64,000 bases of DNA from Cellvibrio sp. KY-YJ-3 (GTDB taxonomy: Bacteria; Pseudomonadota; Gammaproteobacteria; Pseudomonadales; Cellvibrionaceae), in the NCBI RefSeq assembly GCF_008806955.1, contig NZ_CP031727.1, positions 4,416,001-4,480,000 of the forward strand. The letters run 5' to 3'. Position numbers and translations under genes: made by a program. This document shows, piece by piece, positions 8,842 to 17,418 of the stretch. Position 1 is the first letter of the stretch; each line of letters starts with the position of its first letter. The notes beneath the pieces are model-generated. The model ran no database searches. It was not told the DNA's origin and saw only the letters and a program-made list of their open reading frames with translations.

Positions 8842-9876
8842 TTAATTGGTTTTGGTTTCACCGAACCATTTTACGTCTTCACCGTGCGCTTGTTTGTCCG
8901 CGTGGTACGACGAGCGCACCAGTGGGCCGCAGGCGGCGTGTTTAAAGCCCATTTCTTCCGCGAGTTTGGTGTACTCGGCAAATTCGTCAGGGTGAACAAA
9001 ACGCTCAACTGGCAAATGGTCTTTAGAAGGCTGCAAATATTGGCCGATGGTGAGCATGTCGATGTCGTGCGCACGCATGTGTTTCATTACTTCAATAATT
9101 TCTTCTTTGGTTTCGCCGAGGCCAACCATCAAACCGGATTTGGTGAGTACATCGGGACGACGCGCCTTGTATTGTTTGAGCAATTCCAGCGACCATTCGT
9201 AATTCGCACCGGGACGCGCCTGGCGGTACAAACGCGACACGGTTTCCATATTGTGGTTGAACACATCGGGCGCTTCTTTTTCCAGAATATCCAAGGCGAT
9301 ATCCATACGGCCCCGGAAATCCGGTACTAATACTTCCACTTGCAATTTCGGGCTGAGTTCGCGTGCTTCGCGGATACAGTCGGCAAAATGCTGGGCGCCG
9401 CCATCACGCAGATCGTCGCGGTCTACCGAGGTAATCACCACGTATTTCAACCGCATCTCCGCAATTGCTTCAGCGAGTTTGCGTGGTTCCTGTTCGTCGA
9501 GTGGATTGGGTTTGCCGTGGCCCACATCGCAGAAGGGGCAGCGACGGGTACAGATATCACCCATGATCATAAAGGTCGCGGTGCCGCCGCTGAAACATTC
9601 ACCCAGGTTCGGGCAGTTGGCTTCTTCGCACACGGACGACAATTTGTTTTTGCGCAGAATAGATTTAATGCGATCAATTTCGGGCGAGGCGGGAATACGC
9701 ACACGAATCCAGTCAGGTTTGCGCTGGGTTTCGTCGCGATCGCTGGCAATCACTTTTACCGGAATACGCTCGACTTTGTCGGCATCGCGCAGCTTTTCAC
9801 CCTGTTTGTAGCGCTCGGTACGTTTGACCGGCTGCAGTTCGGGTACGAAAGTCGATACGGGTGGAAGGTCTGTCAT
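8842..9876 (-). CDS. lipA: Lipoyl synthase
   Basis: A 344-residue radical SAM enzyme that inserts two sulfurs into protein-bound octanoyl groups, the last step of lipoate synthesis. The auxiliary 4Fe-4S cluster ligands are C82, C87 and C93 ([12 protein letters not shown]); the radical SAM cluster ligands are C109, C113 and C116 (CTRRCPFC). The C-terminal family motif [11 protein letters not shown] is present. Upstream in-frame starts at 9906 and 9999 would extend the frame into the palindromic element and give atypical N-termini; ATG 9876 ([10 protein letters not shown]) fits the usual length of 320-340. It is last in ybeD-lipB-lipA, but a 92-bp palindromic element separates it from lipB. Confidence 0.96.
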   Translation of the reverse strand: MTDLPPVSTFVPELQPVKRTERYKQGEKLRDADKVERIPVKVIASDRDETQRKPDWIRVRIPASPEIDRIKSILRKNKLSSVCEEANCPNLGECFSGGTATFMIMGDICTRRCPFCDVGHGKPNPLDEQEPRKLAEAIAEMRLKYVVITSVDRDDLRDGGAQHFADCIREARELSPKLQVEVLVPDFRGRMDIALDILEKEAPDVFNHNMETVSRLYRQARPGANYEWSLELLKQYKARRPDVLTKSGLMVGLGETKEEIIEVMKHMRAHDIDMLTIGQYLQPSKDHLPVERFVHPDEFAEYTKLAEEMGFKHAACGPLVRSSYHADKQAHGEDVKWFGETKTN

Positions 9877-9921
9877 AAGAATCTCGTTGTTGGCTGACTG
9901 TGCCATTAACCCGTTGCGAGC

Positions 9922-10012
9922 CAGGAATAGCCTTGTGAGACACGCCGTGAACCCATCCATGGGGGCTTGTCGTCGACATCCTGTCTCCGGCAGTCTCACA
10001 AGGCTATTCCTG
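9922..10012. repeat. Palindromic MITE-like element between lipB and lipA
   Basis: Perfect 19-bp inverted repeats (CAGGAATAGCCTTGTGAGA at 9922-9940; its complement at 9994-10012) flank a 53-bp core. The core contains two smaller dyads (GACAGGATGTC and CCCAT-CC-ATGGG) and the stretch ATGGATGGGTTCACGGCGTG on the minus strand, a type of core I recall from multicopy intergenic palindromes of related gammaproteobacteria. There is no coding capacity of its own. It splits the lipB-lipA spacing to about 170 bp and may form a very stable mRNA hairpin. Confidence 0.75.
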
Positions 10013-10046
10013 CCTCACAACTCACTATGATGAAAATTCAGGCGTA

Positions 10047-10697
10047 TTAATTGGCGCGCATTGTACAGGTTTCATAACCCAATTTCCGCGCAAATTCTGC
10101 GACAAGTTGGGTTTGAACATCCGCCAATGCGGGCGGATTGGGCAATAAATCTTTCATTTGCGTCATCGCCAAGCCCTGATAACCACAGGGGTTGATGCGC
10201 TGGAAGGGCGCTAAATCCATCGCCACATTGAGCGCCAAGCCATGAAAACTGCAGCCGCGCCGCACGCGCAGGCCGAGAGAGGCGATTTTATCGCCGTTCA
10301 CATACACGCCCGGAGCATCCGCCTTGGCGGCAGATTCAATGTCGTAGTACGCGAGCGTGGCAATAATAGTTTGCTCGATGCGAGTCACCAGCTCACGCAC
10401 ACCGATGTTCAGGCGACGCAAGTCCAGCAACGGGTAGGCCACCAACTGGCCGGGGCCGTGATAAGTCACCTGCCCACCGCGATCCGTCTGGACTACGGGA
10501 ATATCACCGGGGAACAGCAAGTGCTCGGCTTTGCCGGCCTGCCCTTGGGTAAATACCGGCGGATGCTCCACTAACCACAGCTGATCCGGTGTTTCCGGCG
10601 TACGCTGGTTGGTGAAATCGGTCATGGCTTGCCAACTGGTTTGATAATCCTGCTGGCCGAGGTTGATGACTTCCAGCGCTAAAGAGGATTGCGCCAA
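10047..10697 (-). CDS. lipB: Octanoyl-[ACP]:protein octanoyltransferase
   Basis: A 216-residue LipB. It moves octanoyl from acyl carrier protein to lipoyl domains, making the LipA substrate. Family motifs are [20 protein letters not shown] (about residues 74-93), the catalytic Lys in [11 protein letters not shown] (~135-145) and the catalytic Cys in RINPCGYQG (~168-176). Length matches the family. The start codon lies 1 nt after the stop of ybeD, so the two are translationally coupled. Confidence 0.96.
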   Translation of the reverse strand: MAQSSLALEVINLGQQDYQTSWQAMTDFTNQRTPETPDQLWLVEHPPVFTQGQAGKAEHLLFPGDIPVVQTDRGGQVTYHGPGQLVAYPLLDLRRLNIGVRELVTRIEQTIIATLAYYDIESAAKADAPGVYVNGDKIASLGLRVRRGCSFHGLALNVAMDLAPFQRINPCGYQGLAMTQMKDLLPNPPALADVQTQLVAEFARKLGYETCTMRAN

Positions 10698-10698
10698 G

Positions 10699-10971
10699 TT
10701 ACATCACCATTTTAATGCTGCGATTAATACGCAGATCTTCGTGAATTGCCGTCAGCTGCTCTACGCCTGTAGCGGTAATCCACACAGTTAATGAGTTGTA
10801 ACGGCCTTTGCTGCTTTCTTTGATAGTGATGCGCGTCTGATCGAAGCCGGGCGCGTGGCGCTCCATAATTTCTATCACATAGGTATGCAGATCCGGCCCT
10901 GCCTCACCCAGCACTTTGATGGGGTAGTTTTCGCAGGGAAACTCAATTTTGGGGGGCTGTTGGTCTGACAT
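10699..10971 (-). CDS. ybeD: DUF493 family protein YbeD
   Basis: A 90-residue small alpha/beta protein of the DUF493/YbeD family ([20 protein letters not shown], then [18 protein letters not shown]). It almost always sits just before lipB, as here, and is thought to have a regulatory, ACT-like fold; its biochemical role is not settled. It is the first gene of the lipoate operon. In Pseudomonas the gene upstream is a PBP5-type carboxypeptidase, but here that gene lies 26 kb away at 36826. Confidence 0.92.
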   Translation of the reverse strand: MSDQQPPKIEFPCENYPIKVLGEAGPDLHTYVIEIMERHAPGFDQTRITIKESSKGRYNSLTVWITATGVEQLTAIHEDLRINRSIKMVM

Positions 10972-11282
10972 AAGGTATCTCGGCTATCGACAAGTTGGGC
11001 AAACGGGCTGTCCTTGATACTTGCGCGGGTACTTGTCTTGGTAAATAGAGGGATAAAAGCTGGCGCAAATTATAGCCTCAGTATGGGGGCGAAATCCTCT
11101 TTAACAAGCCGGAAAAGGTGGTTTTGACTATTCAGATATAGGCTTATCCGTTATGCTCGCCGCCAATCTTGGCGTTAAAAAAACAATTATTTGCGCCAAA
11201 AAAGAATAACTTTTGCGCCAACTACGGTAGCCATCACCTACGCTGATACGGCCCCAGTGACATGTAAAAAGGATAGCCAGAC
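10972..11282. other. Divergent intergenic region between ybeD and the RDD operon
   Basis: This 311-bp region should hold both divergent promoters. It contains the TATAAT for ybeD, a 14-bp dyad CGCCAA-TC-TTGGCG at 11161-11174, and two direct copies of TTGCGCCAA (11191-11199 and 11213-11221) whose starts are 22 bp apart, about two helical turns, all just upstream of the RDD gene. They could be operator half-sites for an unknown regulator. Confidence 0.45.
11069..11074 (-). promoter_or_regulatory. Candidate -10 element for the lipoate operon
   Basis: A perfect TATAAT on the minus strand, about 100 bp upstream of the ybeD start. No good -35 hexamer is seen 17 bp further up, so the promoter call is tentative. 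Confidence 0.35.
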
Positions 11283-11978
11283 TTGTCATCACACTCGCAC
11301 CCACTACTCGACACCCGCCACGCCATTGAAACCCCGGAAGGTGCGCTCCTGCCGCTCACGCCCGCTGGGTTTATGGTGCGCTGTTTAGCGCAGCTGATCG
11401 ACATTCTGATTCGCGGTGTGATTACCACGATTATGTTTGTCCTGCTCTCCCTGCTCGGCAAAATGGGCACCGGAGTCGCGCTGATTCTGGCGTTTTTACT
11501 GGAGTGGTTTTACCCGGTATTTTTTGAAGTGACACGCAACGGTCGCACGCCCGGCAAAAAATGGCTGGGCATTCGCGTGGTAAACGACGACGGCACACCC
11601 ATCACTTTCGGGCCATCGCTGCTGCGCAATCTGCTGCGCGTGGTGGATTTCCTGCCCATGCTCTACCTCACCGGCATTATCACCAGCCTGTGCAATCGCC
11701 AATTCAAACGCCTCGGTGATTTAGCCGCCGGCAGCATGGTGGTGTACGACGCAACCACCGCCCAACACACCGACTTTGCCGTGCGCGGCCAACTGCCGGT
11801 GCCAGCCGATTTCTCCACCGACGAACAGCGCGCGCTGCTCGCCTTTGCCGAGCGCAGCAATTATTTGTCTGCCGAACGCCAGGCTGAACTCGCGGCACTC
11901 TTAGTACCGGTGATAGGCGCGCAGGACCCGGTCACGCGCATTAAACAAATGGCCAACAGCATGGTCGGCAAACACTAA
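11283..11978 (+). CDS. RDD family membrane protein
   Basis: A 231-residue membrane protein. The RDD domain starts AGFMVRCLAQLIDILIRGVI (R and D residues in the first helix), followed by a second helix (LILAFLLEWFYPVFFEV), the typical NGRTPGKKWLGIRVV loop and a third hydrophobic stretch. The start is a TTG at 11283; AAGGA lies ~10 nt upstream and no better start exists. The C-terminal ~70 residues are cytosolic and helical. It is the first gene of a six-gene operon with SpoIIM, DUF4129, DUF4350, MoxR and DUF58 proteins, a combination common in gammaproteobacteria and of unknown overall function. Confidence 0.85.
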   Translation: MSSHSHPLLDTRHAIETPEGALLPLTPAGFMVRCLAQLIDILIRGVITTIMFVLLSLLGKMGTGVALILAFLLEWFYPVFFEVTRNGRTPGKKWLGIRVVNDDGTPITFGPSLLRNLLRVVDFLPMLYLTGIITSLCNRQFKRLGDLAAGSMVVYDATTAQHTDFAVRGQLPVPADFSTDEQRALLAFAERSNYLSAERQAELAALLVPVIGAQDPVTRIKQMANSMVGKH

Positions 11979-12017
11979 GCCCACCGCTGCAGCATTCAGC
12001 CAAGGAAAAAATAGCCG

Positions 12018-13013
12018 ATGAAACAAGGCCAATTTGAACAAACCTATCAACCCTTATGGGAATTGCTGGAACAGCAAATCATTGCGCTGGAAAGCCCCAA
12101 TCGCCAGCTCTCCGGCGGCGAACTGGCGAGCTTTGCCAGTCGCTATCGTCGCCTTTGCCACTTACATGCACTGGCAACAGACCGCCATTACTCCAGCCAT
12201 TTGGTGGATAAATTAGGCGATTTGGTGGTGCGCGGCCATCAACAACTTTATCGTCGCAAACAACCGTTTATGCAGCAAATGATCAGCTTTGTAGTCGCGG
12301 GTTTTCCGCGTTTGGTGCGCGCACAACAATCCTATATTTGGTGGGCGACAGCATTGCTCTATGTACCTGGGCTAATTATTTATTTAGCGATTTTGTGGCA
12401 GCCGGATTTGGTTTACACCATTACGCCACCGGCGCAAGTCAGCAGTTTTGAAGAAATGTACGATCCACAAAACCGCACCCTGGGCAGTGCACGCGAATCC
12501 GACACAAATGTGCAGATGTTTGGTTTTTATATTCGCAACAATATCGGCGTGAGTTTTCGCACCTTTGCCTCGGGCATTTTATTTGGTGTCGGCTCAATTT
12601 TTTTCCTCGTTTACAACGGCTTGTTGATGGGCGCCGTGGCGGGGCATTTAACCAATGCGGAATTTACCCAAACTTTTTTTACCTTTGTGGTGGGGCACGG
12701 CAGTTTTGAATTAACGGCGATTTGTATTTCCGGCGCCGCCGGTTTGAAACTCGGTTATGCGCTGCTGGCGCCGGGCAACCTCACGCGCACCGAATCGCTA
12801 AAACGCGCGAGTAAAATTGCCATCCAATTAATTTACGGCGTGATTATCATGTTGGTGATTGCGGCGTTTATTGAAGCCTTTTGGTCCTCCAACAATATTT
12901 TATTGCCCTGGCAAAAATATCTGGTCGGTGGATTTTTATGGACCTTGGTCATTAGCTATTTTGTCTTTAGCGGGCGCGGGCTGGATACACGCGCAGAGGG
13001 AAGCCCGTCATGA
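12018..13013 (+). CDS. Stage II sporulation protein M-like membrane protein (DUF95)
   Basis: A 331-residue membrane protein of the SpoIIM/DUF95 family. The N-terminal ~95 residues are cytosolic and helical, followed by several membrane helices (IWWATALLYVPGLIIYLAIL; ASGILFGVGSIFFLVYNGLL) and the family core FFTFVVGHGSFELTAICISG. The name comes from Bacillus sporulation, but this is not a spore former; homologues sit in MoxR-DUF58 operons of Gram-negatives. AAGGAA precedes the ATG. The stop overlaps the next start (ATGA). Confidence 0.87.
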   Translation: MKQGQFEQTYQPLWELLEQQIIALESPNRQLSGGELASFASRYRRLCHLHALATDRHYSSHLVDKLGDLVVRGHQQLYRRKQPFMQQMISFVVAGFPRLVRAQQSYIWWATALLYVPGLIIYLAILWQPDLVYTITPPAQVSSFEEMYDPQNRTLGSARESDTNVQMFGFYIRNNIGVSFRTFASGILFGVGSIFFLVYNGLLMGAVAGHLTNAEFTQTFFTFVVGHGSFELTAICISGAAGLKLGYALLAPGNLTRTESLKRASKIAIQLIYGVIIMLVIAAFIEAFWSSNNILLPWQKYLVGGFLWTLVISYFVFSGRGLDTRAEGSPS

Positions 13014-14686
13014 ATCTGGATCAGGTCACGCTGGAAATTCGCCCGCGCTCAGCGTGGGAAGCAGTGGATTTAGGTTTGCTGATGGCCAAGCGTTGGTGGC
13101 TGCCGATGATAAAAGTCTGGCTACTCGCCAGCGCACCTTTTTTGGCGCTGGCACTCATGGTGCCAGAACATTATTTCTGGGTCGCTTTTGTATTGCTCTG
13201 GTGGTTTAAACCACTTTACGAGCGCCCGCTGTTGCACATTCTAAGCCGCGCAGTATTTAACAATTTACCCACGACACGCAGCACGTTAAAAGAATTCACC
13301 AAACTCGCGCGCCAACACCTGTTTATGAGCCTGACGATTCGCCGCTTTAGCCCCACGCGCTGCATGGATTTACCGGTGCTGCAACTGGAAGGACTTGCTG
13401 GTAAACGTCGCCAAGCTCGTTTATTGGTATTACACCGTGAAGATTCAACACCCGCCGGCTGGCTGAGTTTTATCGGGCTGTTGCTGGAAATTTTTCTCAC
13501 CATCGGCATGATCACTATTCTCTGGTCGATGGTTCCGCAGGAACTGGAAATCGAATGGCGACATTTCTTTTTTAATCAGGAAAAGTCGTGGCTGCCTTAT
13601 TTACAACTGGGGCTGTGGTATGTGGCCCTGGGTTTAACCGCACCTTTTTATACGGCCTGTGGATTTGCGCTTTATTTAAATCGCCGCGTGAAATTAGAAG
13701 CCTGGGATATAGATATCGCCTTCCGTCGCATTGCCAACAAACGCACCGCTTCATCGCAACTGGTTTCGCTGCTCGGCGCTATCGCGCTGGGCTGTTGTTT
13801 GTTAATCGATGCTGCACCACACGCTTATGCCGATGACCCATTGCCGACCATGGAAGCTGCGCAAGAGCAAACGGAAAATAGTGCGCAAGAATTACTTGAG
13901 CAACCACTGGGCGATTATCAGGACATTAACCGTGAGCAAGCGCAGAAAGCGATTACCGAGGTAATGCAACAAGCGGAATTTAGTCGCAAAGAAATAAAAC
14001 GCACGCTCACCTTTATAGAAAAAGAGGAAGAAAAAAATTGGTTTTTTGAATTTCTTGATAAACATTTTGGCGATTTTTTTGACGAATTTGAGGATTTCAA
14101 AGGCTTTGGTTTTTTCGCCAGTGGTTTGGAAATACTCTTGTGGAGCGCCGTGCTGCTACTTGTCGCACTGGTAGTGTATCGCTACCGCCATTGGTTGTCA
14201 GCGCAATTTGTACGCATTGCGCCCACCAAGGTACCGCGCAGTAAACCGCAAACACTATTTGGTATGGAGGTCACGCAGGAGTCATTGCCCGACGATGTCA
14301 GTGCCAATGCCCTGCAACTCTTGCAACAAGGCAATAGCCGCGCAGCGCTTGCCCTACTCTACCGCGCCAGTTTGTTTCAATTAATTTATAAAGGCGCCGA
14401 TATTCACGAAGGCCATACAGAAGGTGAATGTGTACAACTTATGCGCGACCTGCTGAATCATGTCTCTGCCGCGCAGCATCCGCAGCAACAACATTTACAT
14501 CAGAAAATACTGCAACAACAAATCGACTATTTTGCCGAGCTAACGCGCTCGTGGCAGCAACTTGCCTACGGCCACAAGCTACCGGAATTTGCATTGGCGG
14601 AGCAGCTCTGCCTGCAGTGGAATAGTTGTTGGCTATTACCAGTCGCACCGACATCGCCAGTTGCTGGCAAGACGGGTGCGCAATGA
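13010..14686 (+). CDS. DUF4129 domain membrane protein
   Basis: A 558-residue membrane protein. Hydrophobic segments are at about 30-75, 150-180, 197-225 and 255-270; a periplasmic region of ~100 residues rich in Gln, Glu and Lys (about 275-365) follows, then a further membrane helix (LEILLWSAVLLLVALVVY). The soluble C-terminal DUF4129 domain (about 420-540) contains AALALLYRASLFQLIYKG. DUF4129 proteins accompany MoxR and DUF58 proteins. It overlaps SpoIIM and the DUF4350 gene by 4 nt each (ATGA), indicating tight coupling. Confidence 0.82.
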   Translation: MNLDQVTLEIRPRSAWEAVDLGLLMAKRWWLPMIKVWLLASAPFLALALMVPEHYFWVAFVLLWWFKPLYERPLLHILSRAVFNNLPTTRSTLKEFTKLARQHLFMSLTIRRFSPTRCMDLPVLQLEGLAGKRRQARLLVLHREDSTPAGWLSFIGLLLEIFLTIGMITILWSMVPQELEIEWRHFFFNQEKSWLPYLQLGLWYVALGLTAPFYTACGFALYLNRRVKLEAWDIDIAFRRIANKRTASSQLVSLLGAIALGCCLLIDAAPHAYADDPLPTMEAAQEQTENSAQELLEQPLGDYQDINREQAQKAITEVMQQAEFSRKEIKRTLTFIEKEEEKNWFFEFLDKHFGDFFDEFEDFKGFGFFASGLEILLWSAVLLLVALVVYRYRHWLSAQFVRIAPTKVPRSKPQTLFGMEVTQESLPDDVSANALQLLQQGNSRAALALLYRASLFQLIYKGADIHEGHTEGECVQLMRDLLNHVSAAQHPQQQHLHQKILQQQIDYFAELTRSWQQLAYGHKLPEFALAEQLCLQWNSCWLLPVAPTSPVAGKTGAQ

Positions 14687-16179
14687 GTAAAAAATCCCTG
14701 TCGCTGCACCAAATTATTATCTTGCTTGCGTTTGCTGCCGTGGTGATTGCCGGGCTGGTTTACTGGGCAATCAGTAACTTTCGCTGGGAAGAAAAAGAAA
14801 TCGATTTAGGTTATTCCAGCGAAGCCAAACGAAATGATTTTCTCGCCGCCGAAATATTTTTGCGTAAACACGGCGTGCAAGCGACCAGCATTAAAAACCT
14901 CAGCCTGCTTGATGACCATCGCTGGCGCAATATTCCCTTGGGGCAGGACGATACCATCGTACTGATTAACGCCAATAAAACCCTCACCCAGGAACGCTAT
15001 GAGCGTTTGTACGAGTGGATTGAAAACGGCGGCACACTGATTACCTCCACGCAAAACCCCTTTATCGGCTCCCACACCGATGAAGAGGATTTACTACTGC
15101 GCGATTTTGGCATCACCCCCGCCGCTGATCATGTGCCGGATTTAGCGCAGTCATTGTTTGACGCTTTTGATAACAAGGATGACGAAGAACAGGAGGAATC
15201 AGAAGAAGACTCAACCGAAGCTACTGATAGCCAAAATGCTAAGCAGCTCCCCAAACAAGAAACTGAAGAAAACACTAAACAAGAAAGCACCACGCAAGAA
15301 AATAAAGAAGAAGCAAAACAAAACGATAAAAAATCAACCACTAAAAAAACCAAAAAAGAAGATAAACCGGAAAACTATTATCGCTGCAACTTGGGTGATG
15401 AGCCGAACGAAGTAGAATTTGCCGAAGAAGAAAAACCCTTGCGTTTTGACTTTAGCCGTTACGATCCATTTTTTTATGAGGATGAGGACTACGACGAAAG
15501 TGAAACAACTGCAGAAGATGAAATATTTGCAGAGGATGAGGAAAACACGGCGGAAGTGAGCACAGAAGAAAACAACAAAAGCACCGACGATTCAGAAACA
15601 TCGCACATGGTTTATTTTGAAGTTGGCGCTGGCGGCATCACCATTACCAGCGACAATACTATTTGGAGCAACCGCCGCATTGATTGTCACGACCACGCCT
15701 ATGCACTCTGGAGCCTTGCTAACCACAATGGTCGCGTGTGGTTTTTAAGCAATCAGGATGCGCCCTCACTCGCCGCAATCCTGTGGCGCAACGCGCCCTA
15801 TGGTGTACTCGCCGCACTGCTTGCGCTGCTGCTGTGGCTCTGGGCAAAAAGCCAACGCTTCGGGCCCATTTTTGTGAACAAGGAAACCGCGCGCCGCAGT
15901 TTGGCGGAACATATTTTTGCCAGCGCCATGTTGCTCTGGCGCAATCAGCAACACCCACAATTACTCACTGTATTGCGCCAGCAAATTTTTACTCGTCTGG
16001 TGCAACAGCATCCGCAGTTAGCACAAGCCGACAAACAACAGCGCAGTGTATTTTTACAGGAATTAACCGGCATTGATCTCGCGGCAATCCAGCGCGCACT
16101 CTATGCCGAGGATTTGCATCAACCGCAAGACTTTGCCAACGCCATCGCCCATTTGCAAACCATCAGGAAGCAACTATGA
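14683..16179 (+). CDS. DUF4350 domain protein with acidic low-complexity insert
   Basis: A 498-residue protein. One N-terminal membrane helix (IIILLAFAAVVIAGLVYW) precedes a DUF4350/GATase-like domain (residues ~40-150; DTIVLINANKTLTQ and LYEWIENGGTLITST). A highly acidic, Glu/Asp/Lys/Thr/Gln-rich segment at about 160-305 interrupts it, with one more ordered piece in the middle. The domain resumes with YFEVGAGGITITSDN, followed by a second membrane helix (YGVLAALLALLLWLWAK) and a cytosolic tail. ATG 14683 overlaps the previous stop; it is preferred to an ATG at 14626 that would lengthen the overlap. The insert is not typical of the family. Confidence 0.8.
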   Translation: MSKKSLSLHQIIILLAFAAVVIAGLVYWAISNFRWEEKEIDLGYSSEAKRNDFLAAEIFLRKHGVQATSIKNLSLLDDHRWRNIPLGQDDTIVLINANKTLTQERYERLYEWIENGGTLITSTQNPFIGSHTDEEDLLLRDFGITPAADHVPDLAQSLFDAFDNKDDEEQEESEEDSTEATDSQNAKQLPKQETEENTKQESTTQENKEEAKQNDKKSTTKKTKKEDKPENYYRCNLGDEPNEVEFAEEEKPLRFDFSRYDPFFYEDEDYDESETTAEDEIFAEDEENTAEVSTEENNKSTDDSETSHMVYFEVGAGGITITSDNTIWSNRRIDCHDHAYALWSLANHNGRVWFLSNQDAPSLAAILWRNAPYGVLAALLALLLWLWAKSQRFGPIFVNKETARRSLAEHIFASAMLLWRNQQHPQLLTVLRQQIFTRLVQQHPQLAQADKQQRSVFLQELTGIDLAAIQRALYAEDLHQPQDFANAIAHLQTIRKQL

Positions 16180-17243
16180 CCGAGTCAATACATAGCAGTG
16201 AAAGCGCCGATATCAATTTACAAAATGCTGAACATGCGCAAGATGTCGCCACCAGTCCAGCAACAGGTGCCGATGAAAACCTGCAGCAACGTTTACAGCA
16301 AGCCAGCGCACTGGCCAATAATTTATTAAACGAAATAAAACGCGTATTAATCGGTCAGGATGCGATTATCGAACAAGTATTAATTGCTTTGATTGCACGC
16401 GGCCACGTATTAATCGAAGGCGTTCCAGGCTTGGGTAAAACCCTGCTGGTACGCAGCTTGGCAAAATGTTTTGGCGGGCAATTTTCGCGTGTGCAATTTA
16501 CGCCGGACCTAATGCCTAGCGATGTCACCGGTCACGCCATGTTCAATATGGCAAAGCAGGAATTTGAAATCCGCAAAGGCCCGGCCTTCACTAATTTATT
16601 ACTCGCCGATGAAATTAACCGCGCGCCCGCCAAAACCCAGGCAGCGCTATTGGAAGTGATGCAGGAAGGTCAGATTACGATTGAAGGAGAATCCTTTAAA
16701 ACCGGCGAGCCGTTTATGGTATTGGCGACCCAAAACCCGGTTGAACAGGAAGGCACTTACCCGCTGCCAGAGGCGGAGCTGGATCGTTTTATGTTGAAGG
16801 TCATTATCGATTACCCCAGCGAAAACGATGAGCAATTAATGTTGCGCCAGGTTACTTCGCAAGCACAAGGCGGTTTTGGTTTGGAACATATTCGCACCCT
16901 GTTAAAACCAGCACATGTATTAAGCCTGCAAAAAATCGCCGAGCAAATTACGGTGGATGACCAAATTCTGCAGTACGTAGTAAAACTGGTGCGCGCCACC
17001 CGCAGCTGGTCAGGTATTGCGCGCGGCGCTGGCCCACGTGCTTGTATCGCATTACTCGCGGCAGCGCGTGCCTACGCATTAATCAGCAACAACACCTTCG
17101 TCACACCCGACGACGTCAAAAAAATGTTTATCCCCGCGCTGCGCCACCGTATTTTGTTATCGCCGGAATTGGCGATTGAAGGCATAGCGGCCGAGCGGAT
17201 ATTGCACAATATTTTATTGCAGGTTGATGCACCGCGGAATTAA
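16176..17243 (+). CDS. MoxR-family AAA+ ATPase
   Basis: A 355-residue AAA+ ATPase. Walker A is GVPGLGKTLLV (about residues 88-98), Walker B LLADEINRAPAKTQAALLEV (~144-163), sensor 1 VLATQNPVEQEG (~183-194); the ELDRFMLK and C-terminal lid regions are conserved. The first ~40 residues are a polar, Gln/Ala-rich extension. MoxR ATPases act as chaperones that assemble or activate vWA-type partners; the DUF58 protein encoded downstream is the likely partner. It overlaps the DUF4350 gene by 4 nt. A palindromic element separates it from the DUF58 gene. Confidence 0.93.
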   Translation: MTESIHSSESADINLQNAEHAQDVATSPATGADENLQQRLQQASALANNLLNEIKRVLIGQDAIIEQVLIALIARGHVLIEGVPGLGKTLLVRSLAKCFGGQFSRVQFTPDLMPSDVTGHAMFNMAKQEFEIRKGPAFTNLLLADEINRAPAKTQAALLEVMQEGQITIEGESFKTGEPFMVLATQNPVEQEGTYPLPEAELDRFMLKVIIDYPSENDEQLMLRQVTSQAQGGFGLEHIRTLLKPAHVLSLQKIAEQITVDDQILQYVVKLVRATRSWSGIARGAGPRACIALLAAARAYALISNNTFVTPDDVKKMFIPALRHRILLSPELAIEGIAAERILHNILLQVDAPRN

Positions 17244-17265
17244 TTGGATTTTTAAATCCGCGCCC

Positions 17266-17365
17266 TTGAAATAAAGGCTTCATTTCGAAAACGCATGAAT
17301 ACATCCCTGCAGCTCCCTCAAGTCGTCCATGACTTGAGGGTTTCGAAATAAAGCCTTTATTTCAA
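17266..17365. repeat. Nested palindromic (MITE-like) element in the MoxR-DUF58 spacer
   Basis: Terminal 25-bp inverted repeats (17266-17290 and 17341-17365; one mismatch, TTGAAATAAAGGCTT... ) surround a core with a second perfect hairpin, CCCTCAAGTC-GTCCAT-GACTTGAGGG (17315-17340). No gene lies inside. The whole 100-bp unit fills most of the 175-bp gap in an otherwise tightly packed operon and could fold into a stable mRNA structure. It differs in sequence from the element at 9922-10012. Confidence 0.75.
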
Positions 17366-17418
17366 AACCGCTAACACCAATACCACATCAAAATATTTTC
17401 AGCCCAACCGGAAATTTT

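Noticed and set aside
9877-9999. Longer lipA reading frame beginning at 9999
   Set aside because: It would translate part of the palindromic repeat; homologous LipA proteins start near the ATG at 9876.
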